5,990 bases of DNA from Candidatus Atribacteria bacterium 1244-E10-H5-B2 (GTDB lineage: Bacteria; Atribacterota; JS1; SB-45; 34-128): the NCBI GenBank assembly GCA_003575245.1, contig NMQN01000556.1:1-5990 (forward strand), in the 5' to 3' direction. The notes under the pieces are model-generated. The model saw only the letters and a list, made by a program, of their open reading frames with translations. It did no database searches and was not told the DNA's origin. Positions 1-5,656 of this stretch are shown one piece after another. Position 1 is the stretch's first letter, and each line of letters starts with the position of its first letter. A program made the position numbers and the translations under genes.

Positions 1-1106
1 AAGGTCTTATCCCAAATCAGGTTTCCCCTTTTATCAAGTTTTACTATCCAAACATCAGTCTTGCCTGCACCCATCGATTTTGTCCAACCGGCTACCATAT
101 AATTCCCATTTTTATTCTGAATAATAGAGTTTGCCCAATCTTCACTCGTCCCACCAAAAGTCCTATCCCAAACTTTATTACCGTCTTTATCCAATTTTAT
201 TACCCAAAAATCTCTATCTCCTGTATCTTCTAATACCGTAAACCCGGCAACAGCATAACCTTCATCATCAGTCTGAATAATAGAGTAGGCCTCATCATTT
301 TCACTTCCCCCAAAGGTCTTTTCCCATACCAGGTCTCCTCTTTCATTAAGTTTTGCTAGGCGGACATCTCCCCTTCCCGCTCCCTCTGACCATACACATC
401 CGGTAGTAATAAAATTCCCATCTTTGGTCTGGATAATAGAATATATTTCATCCCAATTTGTTCCTCCAAAGTTATTATCCCATTCCATATTTCCTTTAGC
501 ATCAAGTTTTATTACCCAGCAATTATCTTCTCCCCAGAGCTTTATTCCGGTACTTGCGGCAATTGCATAACCTCCGTCTTCGGTCTGAATAATAGAATAT
601 GCTACATCATTTTTATCTCCATCAAAAGTCTTCACCCATTCTTTATTCCCATTCTCACCAAGTTTTATTATCCAGATATCCTGTTTTCCAGAGTAAATTG
701 TACAGATAAACCCGGCAACTGCATATCCTCCATCCTTGGTTTGGATAATAGAGTTCGCTATATCAGGCTCGTTATCACCAAAAATCTCCTCCCATTCCAT
801 GTTTCCATTCTTATCAAGTTTTATTATCCAGATATCTTGTCTTTTCTCTTCGCTAAATTCTATATATCCAAGTTTTGCTCTCCAGGTATCCTTCTTTTTC
901 TCTCTATCCAATATTGTATATCCGGCCACTGCATAGCCCCCATTTTCAGTCTGGGTAATAGAAAATCCCCTATCCTCAAGTCTTCCTCCAAAGGTCTTAT
1001 CCCAGGTAATTGCATCCCCCTTATTTTCACCTGATGCGTAATCAATAGCTAAAAAAGAAATTAGTATCAGGCACAATAACAATTTAATAATTACAGATTT
1101 TCTCAC
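1..1106 (-). CDS. Secreted repeat protein, probable beta-propeller (C-terminus cut by window edge)
   Basis: The reading frame is open from a GTG at 1106-1104 to the window edge, giving 368 codons without a stop. The start is fixed by AAAGGAG nine bases upstream; the overlapping TTG at 1108-1106 runs straight into TGA. Residues 1-26 look like a Sec signal peptide: basic RKS, then a hydrophobic stretch to about residue 21, with likely cleavage near YASG. From Trp35 the protein is a tandem array of 52-residue units. The consensus starts W-D-K-T-F-G-G, has SIIQTKDGGYAVAG in the middle and ends DxWIIKLDKNGN. Six full units and the start of a seventh are visible. Repeats of this kind are usually predicted as beta-propeller blades in exported proteins, but no catalytic role can be assigned. 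The gene lies 116 bases downstream of lpdA on the same strand with no clear terminator between, so read-through is possible. The missing C-terminus might hold an anchor or another domain. Confidence 0.85.
   Translation of the reverse strand, partial: MRKSVIIKLLLCLILISFLAIDYASGENKGDAITWDKTFGGRLEDRGFSITQTENGGYAVAGYTILDREKKKDTWRAKLGYIEFSEEKRQDIWIIKLDKNGNMEWEEIFGDNEPDIANSIIQTKDGGYAVAGFICTIYSGKQDIWIIKLGENGNKEWVKTFDGDKNDVAYSIIQTEDGGYAIAASTGIKLWGEDNCWVIKLDAKGNMEWDNNFGGTNWDEIYSIIQTKDGNFITTGCVWSEGAGRGDVRLAKLNERGDLVWEKTFGGSENDEAYSIIQTDDEGYAVAGFTVLEDTGDRDFWVIKLDKDGNKVWDRTFGGTSEDWANSIIQNKNGNYMVAGWTKSMGAGKTDVWIVKLDKRGNLIWDKT
15..1004 (-). repeat. Tandem 156-bp (52-residue) coding repeats, six complete units
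   Basis: The unit-opening Trp falls at residues 35, 105, 157, 209, 261, 313 and 365. Spacing is therefore 70 and then exactly 52 five times. In DNA the units are 795-1004 (long first unit), 639-794, 483-638, 327-482, 171-326 and 15-170, with a seventh starting at 14. The core SIIQT appears unchanged in units 2-5 and as SITQT or SIIQN in units 1 and 6. Unit 4 is the most diverged, with NFITTG where the others have GYAVAG. The DNA copies differ at many positions, so this is an old, selected protein repeat and not a recent DNA amplification. Confidence 0.85.
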
Positions 1107-1115
1107 AACTTATAT

Positions 1116-1122
1116 CTCCTTT
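1116..1122 (-). promoter_or_regulatory. Ribosome binding site of the repeat-protein gene
   Basis: Read on the minus strand this is AAAGGAG. The last G lies nine bases before GTG at 1106-1104. It decides the start, because there is no ATG near the signal-peptide region and the overlapping TTG is followed at once by a stop. Confidence 0.8.
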
Positions 1123-1222
1123 AAAATACAAACTTTATAAAGTCATATTTAATTTTCCCCCGGATTATCTTTTTTTATTCAGAGAAATTTTGGAAGCTAT
1201 ATTTTACTTAATAAATAACAAA

Positions 1223-2620
1223 TTATGCCCGGGCCAGATGAATAGGTTTGTCGGTTATCCCTTCTGCCGCTTCGGCGATGGTCTCTGCCAGGGTGGGATG
1301 AGCATGGATAGTATTTACAATCTCGAAAGCAGTGGCTTCCATAGACAGGCCCAGAGTCACTTCGGCAATCAGGTCACTGGCGTGAGCTCCTAAGATGTGC
1401 ACACCCAAAAGTTCGAGAGTATCACCATCGGCAATTATCTTTACCATTCCTTCAGCCTCTCCCATGCCCAGGGCCTTACCATTAGCCATAAAAGGGAATT
1501 TGGAAACCTTAATATTATCATTCTCTTTTCGGGCTTCCTCTTCAGTTAGCCCTACGCTGGCTACCTCAGGCATAGAAAATACACAATTAGGAACCACTTT
1601 ATAATCCATTAAAACCTCTTTACCGGAGATATTCTCTACCGCAACTATTCCTTCTCGGGACGCGACATGGGCTAACATTATTTTACCCACCACATCTCCG
1701 ACCGCATAGATACCGGGAATATTAGTTCTCATCTTTTCATCTACCTTAATAGCTCTTCTATCTAATTCGATACCCAACCCTTGGACATCTATGTTCCCCA
1801 GCTCAGGTACTCTGCCAGCAGCTAACAACACTTTTTCGGTCTCTAATTTCTTCTCTCCTTCTGATGTTGAAACCAGAACTTCTAAATTCTGATTGTTCTT
1901 CTTTATCCCCTTAACTTTACAATCAGTAAGAATTTCAATCCCTTTTCTCTTTAAGCTCACGGTAAGCCTGCGGGCTATCTCCTCATCTATAGAGAGTAAG
2001 ATTCTGGGGAGCATCTCTACTACGGTAACTTCCACTCCTAAAGCCTTAAAGATACCGGCAAACTCTATGCCTACCACCCCTCCCCCAATAATTATCATCT
2101 TGGAGGGCAACTCGCTTAAGGACAGGGCTTCATCACTGGTTATCACTCCTTCTACATCCAAACCGGGGATAGGTAACTTCATCACCGAGGAACCGGTAGC
2201 AATTATAATATTTTTAGTCTTTATAACCTCTTTTTGTCCTGCAGTATCGGTAACTTCCACTTTCCCTGGTTCTATTATCTGTCCTTCTCCTCTTGCTACT
2301 CTTACCTGATTGACTTTCATTAATTGCTCTACACCTGAGGATAATCCCCGGGTTATCAGGTCTTTCCGCTTCATTATGGCAGGAAAATCAAAAGAATAAT
2401 CTTTGACCTGAATTCCGAATTCTTCAGCCCTTTGGAGATTGTTTAATAGCTCTGCAGTACTTACTAAAGCTTTGGTGGGAATACAACCTCTATTTAAACA
2501 GACTCCCCCCAACTTATCCTTTTCCACCAGCACTGCTTTTAATCCTAAATGAGCAGCTTTTATAGCCGCTACATATCCGCCAGGTCCTCCACCGATAATT
2601 ACTACATCAATCTCGCTCAT
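1223..2620 (-). CDS. lpdA: Dihydrolipoyl dehydrogenase (E3)
   Basis: This FAD flavoenzyme reoxidises protein-bound dihydrolipoamide with NAD+. It is the shared E3 of 2-oxoacid dehydrogenase complexes and the glycine cleavage system, and acts in the cytoplasm. The 465-residue length is normal for the family. Visible motifs, in order: FAD-binding IIGGGPGG (8-15); the redox disulfide CLNRGC (Cys41 and Cys46); ATGS (141-144); NAD-binding IIGGGVVG (177-184) followed by EFA; the second FAD motif GIYAVGD (303-309); and the dimer-interface active site HAHPTLAE with His441 and Glu446. Nothing essential is missing. ATG at 2620 gives the canonical N-terminus; its Shine-Dalgarno site is rather far away, at 13 bases. 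No E1, E2, lipoate ligase or gcv genes lie next to it, so which complex it serves is unknown. A weak -10-like TATAAC on the minus strand (2671-2666) is the best promoter candidate I see, without a good -35. Confidence 0.96.
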   Translation of the reverse strand: MSEIDVVIIGGGPGGYVAAIKAAHLGLKAVLVEKDKLGGVCLNRGCIPTKALVSTAELLNNLQRAEEFGIQVKDYSFDFPAIMKRKDLITRGLSSGVEQLMKVNQVRVARGEGQIIEPGKVEVTDTAGQKEVIKTKNIIIATGSSVMKLPIPGLDVEGVITSDEALSLSELPSKMIIIGGGVVGIEFAGIFKALGVEVTVVEMLPRILLSIDEEIARRLTVSLKRKGIEILTDCKVKGIKKNNQNLEVLVSTSEGEKKLETEKVLLAAGRVPELGNIDVQGLGIELDRRAIKVDEKMRTNIPGIYAVGDVVGKIMLAHVASREGIVAVENISGKEVLMDYKVVPNCVFSMPEVASVGLTEEEARKENDNIKVSKFPFMANGKALGMGEAEGMVKIIADGDTLELLGVHILGAHASDLIAEVTLGLSMEATAFEIVNTIHAHPTLAETIAEAAEGITDKPIHLARA

Positions 2621-2633
2621 ATCTTATCTACAT

Positions 2634-2640
2634 CCTCCTT
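2634..2640 (-). promoter_or_regulatory. Ribosome binding site of lpdA, long spacing
   Basis: AAGGAGG on the minus strand is a near-perfect anti-Shine-Dalgarno match, but 13 bases separate it from the ATG at 2620. The ATG that lies closer (2632-2630) is followed immediately by TAG and cannot be the start. The N-terminal sequence MSEIDVVIIGGG supports the distal start. Confidence 0.65.
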
Positions 2641-2734
2641 ATAATAAATTTAAATGGGTTTATTAGTTATAAACAGTCTATTTCTTAATAAAAAATTGAT
2701 AAGAAGATTGGTTAAAAAAGATAAATAAAAAAAT

Positions 2735-2790
2735 AAGTTTAAGTTAAAAACAGATTAGAAATCACTCTAAACTGTTTTTAACTTAAACTT
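2735..2790 (-). terminator. Long AT-rich hairpin, probable terminator of the PEGA-protein gene
   Basis: The arms 2735-2759 and 2766-2790 are 25 bases each and complementary at all but one position (the A at 2754 faces an A at 2771), with a six-base loop AATCAC. Read on the minus strand, the stem ends in AAACTT and is followed by a T-rich run (ATTTTTTATTTATCTTTTTT), as in an intrinsic terminator. It sits 88 bases after the stop of the PEGA-protein gene and 115 bases before the lpdA start. The stem is unusually long and poor in G and C for a simple terminator, so another structural role is possible. Confidence 0.6.
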
Positions 2791-2877
2791 GCATGAAGAT
2801 TTAACAAAGAACAATCAATATATTTTCTCTTATCATCTTTTTTATCTCATCTTTAAATATGTTTCATTAAAATTATT

Positions 2878-3942
2878 TTAATACTCTATTTTTATCATCT
2901 CTACATAGATAGAAGTAGTCTCACCGGCATATACCCAAATATCTTCTACCCAGGTTCTATACCCATCCTTAATTAGAGTAATCTCGTATGTTCTTTCTCT
3001 GAATTCCTCTAAGATTTTTGGTTGAGAAGATGAGGTCGCTGTCTTATAAGTTCCATTTACAAATATTTTTGCTCCGTTTACATTACAGTAAATAGCAATC
3101 GAACTATATACAGGCAAAGGAATTAAATCAGCAGAAACCGTAGTGGTTCGAGAAGGTGATACTGAGACATAACTACTCCAATCCCGATAACCAGTCTTTA
3201 CTAATTTAATCTGATGCTGGCCTGCAGTAACTCTGTCCAAATTTAAGGGGGTCGTTCCCCGGTAAACATTGTCCAGATATACCTTCGCTCCTTGAGGTTG
3301 GGAAGTTGCTACAATCCTGCCATAATAAGTGGGAGGAGTTGTTGGTCTTACCGTATAACTTAATAGGTTACTCGAAGTCCAAGCGGTGGGAGGCATAGAT
3401 ATTATTATACCCTTGATTTTGTTGGTAAAGGTTCGATAATTTTTGCTTATTTCTGGCATAAATTCTTTGGAGATAAGATCCTTTTCTCTATCGCTTAGAA
3501 GTCTGGGTTTGGTGGTAGCAAATCCCTGTATATATTCAATCCCTGGTCTGGTACGTGGGTCAATCAGACCTTCAACGGAATGAATTTGTCCGGCTCTTAC
3601 AAAATTATGCGGTGAATACCGGTTGGGAAAGAGTATTTTCACTCTACCTTCGGTGTCATAGTTATAAAGCGTTACAAAGGAATCCCGGGATACCTGGAAG
3701 GAAATCTTAATCTTCTCCCCAGGGGCATAAGTAGCTCCTCTTTCTTTGTTCAGCCATAACCTAAGAGAAAAAGTAGGCCGAGGGTTGATAATTTGTATAC
3801 TCTTCATCTTTTCGACTTCCCCCGGACTGGGGCTTTGAGCAAAATTAATTCCGGAAATACCCAACCAAAGAAAAACTATTAGAGCAATAAAAACGCAGGC
3901 AAATATTTTTTCCCTCTTCTGAAACAATAAACTTCTTAACAT
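2878..3942 (-). CDS. Exported DUF4384-like protein with two PEGA domains
   Basis: The 354-residue protein starts with ATG eight to nine bases after AAAAGGAGGT. Residues 1-36 form a signal peptide or N-terminal anchor: basic LFQKREK, a hydrophobic core at about 14-33 and a cleavage-type NFAQ|S. Residues about 57-170 resemble DUF4384, with a Gly/Pro turn (APGEKI), strands like SFVTLYNYDTEGRVKILFPN and an HNFVRAGQ segment. Residues about 208-275 are a good PEGA domain: PQGAKVYLDNVYRGTTPL followed by AGQHQIKLVKTGYRDW. Residues about 281-350 are a second, diverged PEGA-like unit with NGAKIFVNGTYKT and YEITLIKDGYRTW. PEGA domains are small beta-sandwiches found in surface or periplasmic proteins; the DUF4384 and PEGA pairing suggests a structural or binding role in the envelope, not an enzyme. 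The exact function is unknown. It appears to be transcribed alone, between a long divergent region and the hairpin at 2735-2790. Confidence 0.85.
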   Translation of the reverse strand: MLRSLLFQKREKIFACVFIALIVFLWLGISGINFAQSPSPGEVEKMKSIQIINPRPTFSLRLWLNKERGATYAPGEKIKISFQVSRDSFVTLYNYDTEGRVKILFPNRYSPHNFVRAGQIHSVEGLIDPRTRPGIEYIQGFATTKPRLLSDREKDLISKEFMPEISKNYRTFTNKIKGIIISMPPTAWTSSNLLSYTVRPTTPPTYYGRIVATSQPQGAKVYLDNVYRGTTPLNLDRVTAGQHQIKLVKTGYRDWSSYVSVSPSRTTTVSADLIPLPVYSSIAIYCNVNGAKIFVNGTYKTATSSSQPKILEEFRERTYEITLIKDGYRTWVEDIWVYAGETTSIYVEMIKIEY

Positions 3943-3963
3943 CTTTAAAAACCTCCTTTTTTT

Positions 3964-3982
3964 CGTATATCGTATATCGTAT
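3964..3982. repeat. Tandem 7-mer CGTATAT, about 2.7 copies
   Basis: CGTATAT occurs at 3964-3970 and 3971-3977, followed by CGTAT at 3978-3982. It lies just upstream of the ribosome binding site of the PEGA-protein gene, so it would be in that messenger's leader as ATACGATATACG-type sequence. The function is unknown. Simple 7-mers like this can vary in copy number. Confidence 0.8.
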
Positions 3983-4047
3983 TGCCCAAAAATTCAAAAC
4001 AGCTATCTCTTTTTGTGATAATCTGTTATTGCAAACTTTGATTTTAG

Positions 4048-4120
4048 GTAGGGGGCGGATTCATCCGCCCCGGGAGTTCCAGTAATTTTTTCTAACGGGC
4101 TCGATAAATCGAGCTCCTAT
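4048..4120. repeat. Pair of inverted palindromes, REPIN-like
   Basis: The first 28-base unit (4048-4075) has arms GGGGCGGAT and ATCCGCCCC around a two-base loop TC. The second (4093-4120) has arms GGGCTCGAT and ATCGAGCTC around AA, with one G-T wobble. A 17-base spacer lies between them. Reverse-complementing the second unit aligns it with the first at 17 of 28 positions. Three stem pairs differ on both sides so that pairing is kept. The two units therefore look like inverted copies of one palindrome family, the layout of REP doublets. No transposase is nearby. Confidence 0.65.
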
Positions 4121-4284
4121 ATCATAAAACTAAAAAGTGAAGGCTAAAAGTAAAGAACCATGATTCAAAACTCAAAGCTTTTTCTGTAAATTTCAAATCT
4201 TAAGTTATGGTTTTGTGTTTTCTGTTTTTCGTTTTTAGCTATATACTAATTAAGCTTCTGTTTGCCGCATATCACTTACTTTTT

Positions 4285-4293
4285 ATTATACCA
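4285..4293 (-). promoter_or_regulatory. Possible extended -10 promoter for the PEGA-protein gene
   Basis: On the minus strand this reads TGGTATAAT, a perfect -10 hexamer with the TGn extension. No good -35 is visible 16-18 bases upstream, which extended -10 promoters can tolerate. Transcription would start near 4278, giving a leader of about 335 bases that includes the palindrome pair and the 7-mer repeat. This assignment is from consensus only. Confidence 0.4.
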
Positions 4294-4429
4294 TAAAAAA
4301 TAAGCAAAAATACCCCGTAAAATCAAAGAGATACTAAATTGTTTTCCTTGCTAAACACTTAGAACCCTGACTTAAATAAAGACTTTGGGACTTTTTTACA
4401 AATAAATCACCCTCAATAGGTTAAAACAC

Positions 4430-4458
4430 TTGCAATATATAGCAACTTCTCTTATAAT
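4430..4458 (+). promoter_or_regulatory. Probable sigma-70-type promoter of the HU gene
   Basis: TTGCAA (4430-4435), a 17-base spacer and a perfect TATAAT (4453-4458) make the best plus-strand promoter in the region. A start near 4465 would give a leader of about 195 bases before HU. The -35 lies inside a near-palindrome, TTGCAATATATAGCAA (4430-4445), a possible operator. A second TTGCAA at 4588-4593 with TATTTT at 4612-4617 is a weaker alternative closer to the gene. Confidence 0.5.
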
Positions 4459-4643
4459 TACATAAGATATTTCTCTTTCGGATGGTAGATTGGGTTAAAT
4501 ATATAAAAAAATTAAAAATAATTTCTAAAAAAAGAAGGATTTTTAAAATACTTGTCGTATACTATATAAGTAGTAACAATGAAATGCTTGCAAATACTTA
4601 TATTTTACCCCTATTTTTACAGGGTATTTTGTTTTAAAAAACG

Positions 4644-4653
4644 AAAGGAGGTG
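4644..4653 (+). promoter_or_regulatory. Ribosome binding site of the HU gene
   Basis: AAAGGAGGTG is a near-complete Shine-Dalgarno sequence ending in AGGAGG eight bases before GTG at 4660. A TAA at 4654-4656 is in the same frame, two codons before that GTG, so the start cannot lie further upstream. Confidence 0.85.
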
Positions 4654-4659
4654 TAAACA

Positions 4660-4932
4660 GTGAACAAAGGCGAATTAATTGATAAGGTAGCAGGTGAAAT
4701 CGGTGTTACTAAGCGGGAAGCCAAAAAAGCTGTCGAATGCGTATTCGAAACCATTACTGATTGCTTAGCCAAGGGTGACGCAGTTAGATTAGTAGGATTC
4801 GGAACTTTTGGTGCCAGACAAAGAGCTGCTCGAATGGCAAGAAATCCACGTACTGGCGAAAAAATCCAAGTAAGAGCTATGAAAGTACCTTTCTTCAAAG
4901 CAGGCAAGGAATTAAAAGGGAAGGTAAAATAA
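4660..4932 (+). CDS. hup: HU-family DNA-binding protein
   Basis: HU is a small dimeric nucleoid protein that bends DNA without strong sequence preference and helps in chromosome compaction, replication and recombination. The 90-residue length is exactly that of the family. The N-terminal helices (about 3-38) begin MNKGELIDKVAGEIGVTKRE, as in typical HU. The signature GFGTFGARQRAARMARNPRTG spans 46-66; the beta-arm carries Arg58 and Arg61, and the conserved Pro63, which intercalates DNA, is present. The C-terminus KVPFFKAGKELKGKVK matches the usual KVPxFKxGKxLK end. IHF-type heterodimer subunits are usually a little longer and differ around the arm, so HU is preferred. Translation starts at GTG. 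The gene stands alone: divergent from the PEGA-protein gene and convergent with the Asp23-family gene. Its promoter candidate is at 4430-4458, which leaves an unusually long leader. Confidence 0.97.
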   Translation: MNKGELIDKVAGEIGVTKREAKKAVECVFETITDCLAKGDAVRLVGFGTFGARQRAARMARNPRTGEKIQVRAMKVPFFKAGKELKGKVK

Positions 4933-4968
4933 GAAAATATTTTAATTATGTTAACAAGTTTAATTGTA

Positions 4969-5012
4969 AATAGGCCTATCCAGGTAATTTTTTAACACCT
5001 GATAGGCCTATT
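4969..5012. terminator. Hairpin between convergent HU and Asp23-family genes
   Basis: Arms 4969-4985 and 4997-5012 pair over 16 base pairs with a single bulged C, around an 11-base AT-rich loop. The lower stem is AATAGGCCTATC paired with GATAGGCCTATT. It lies 37 bases after the HU stop and 16 bases from the stop of the convergent gene, so it can serve both strands. Neither side has a strong run of T (TTCCTTTGATATATT on plus, TTACAATTAAACTT on minus), so termination may be partial. Confidence 0.65.
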
Positions 5013-5027
5013 CCTTTGATATATTAA

Positions 5028-5489
5028 CTACTTCTTTTCTTCTATATGCACACCTTGAATATTTACATTTACCCCGGTAACTTTAAGTCCAGTTTTGGTT
5101 TCTAATTCCCCTTTTACCTTCTTCTGAATTTCTTTAGCTACATCAATTATTATGGAACCATACTCTAAAATAACCGAAATAGTGGTAGAAACTTCTTTGT
5201 TTTCTCTAAGGTCAACATTTATCCCTTTTTCTAATTCTTTGGTCCCCAATAAAGTTCCTATCCCACCTTTGACGCGAGTAGCTAATCCGGCTACTCCGGG
5301 TATGCCGATTACTGTCCGACTAATTATGGTCGCTATTACCTCGGGTACAATATTAACTTCTCCTAAAATTTCTTTGGCCTTAACTTTTTCTTCTTTTTTC
5401 TCTTGTTTCTTTATTTCCCCAGCTATTTTTTCGGTTTTCTGGGTAGGTACATCCTCTATTTTCTCTTTTTTCTCCTTTTTTTTGTCCAT
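5028..5489 (-). CDS. Asp23/Gls24-family envelope-associated protein
   Basis: The 153-residue protein has two parts. Residues 1-40 are highly charged, almost all Lys, Glu and short linkers, probably disordered or coiled. Residues 41-150 match the Asp23/Gls24 (DUF322) domain: LGEVNIVPEVIATIISRTVIGIPGVAGLATR, then LEKGINVDLRENKEVSTTISVILEYG, then IIIDVAKEIQKKVKGELETKTGLKVTGVNVNIQGVHIEEK (segments at about 42-72, 86-111 and 113-152, listed here as landmarks). In Staphylococcus aureus Asp23 lies under the membrane and is linked to cell-envelope stress; other members sit near fatty-acid or kinase genes. Here there is no transmembrane segment and no AmaP-like neighbour. The ATG at 5489 is the only start; its ribosome site (GGGAG, 5503-5507) is about 13 bases away. 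spoVS lies 167 bases upstream on the same strand, so co-transcription is possible. Confidence 0.88.
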   Translation of the reverse strand: MDKKKEKKEKIEDVPTQKTEKIAGEIKKQEKKEEKVKAKEILGEVNIVPEVIATIISRTVIGIPGVAGLATRVKGGIGTLLGTKELEKGINVDLRENKEVSTTISVILEYGSIIIDVAKEIQKKVKGELETKTGLKVTGVNVNIQGVHIEEKK

Positions 5490-5656
5490 ACTAATCTTAA
5501 TTCTCCCTCCCCTCTTACTCTAATACTTTTTAAATCTTCTATTTCTGTAAAATCACTTTAGCTATAAATTGCTTTCTAAGCTGACCCCGTATTTTTAATA
5601 ACTTCTTATTTCTTCCTGTAACTTTTCGCCTGGAGTGATATCGGTAATATAATCTT

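Larger units (their letters stand above)
3943..4659. other. 717-base divergent intergenic region
   Basis: This region separates the PEGA-protein gene (minus) from the HU gene (plus). I find no convincing protein gene, tRNA or transposase. It holds a 7-mer tandem repeat (3964-3982), two GC-rich inverted palindromes (4048-4120), a short two-copy repeat CTAAAAAGTGAAG/CTAAAAGTAAAG (4130-4142, 4144-4155), low-complexity A/T words to about 4260, a minus-strand extended -10 (4285-4293) and a plus-strand promoter (4430-4458). The part from about 4465 to 4650 would be the untranslated leader of HU. It contains a short ATG frame (4579-4656) and a weak TACCC/GGGTA stem (4606-4610 with 4622-4626). Confidence 0.7.

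Noticed and set aside
736..1045. Open frames on both strands in the first kilobase (plus 736-936 and 741-1034; minus 860-1045).
   Set aside because: They overlap the long GTG-started repeat frame, which is far better supported by its signal peptide, ribosome site and periodicity. The peptides are low-complexity shadows of the repeats.
1071..1106. Possible lipoprotein signal: Cys12 after LLL in the repeat protein.
   Set aside because: Only a short stretch precedes the Cys and the hydrophobic core continues after it, so it is a normal signal peptide and not a lipobox.
1107..1222. Terminator between lpdA and the repeat-protein gene.
   Set aside because: Only short A/T-only stems were found, none with a following T-run on the minus strand.
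1190..2309. Plus-strand open frames inside the lpdA region (1190-1393, 1395-1604, 1893-2309).
   Set aside because: They are antisense to a complete flavoenzyme gene with all motifs in place and have no ribosome sites or recognisable domains.
4048..4120. CRISPR or invertible-site interpretation of the two palindromes.
   Set aside because: There are only two units, they are inverted and unlike in sequence, the spacer is 17 bases, and no cas or recombinase gene is present.
4130..4260. Small RNA or short gene in the low-complexity stretch before 4260.
   Set aside because: I see only A/T-rich words and a weak AACCAT/ATGGTT pairing over a long loop; no ribosome site, promoter and terminator together.
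4617..4907. Minus-strand frame of 96 codons across the HU gene.
   Set aside because: It is the antisense of a clear HU gene and has no recognisable domain.
5152..5523. Plus-strand frame of 123 codons across the Asp23-family gene.
   Set aside because: Its Phe/Ser-rich product comes from the complement of Lys/Glu codons; no supporting start signal.
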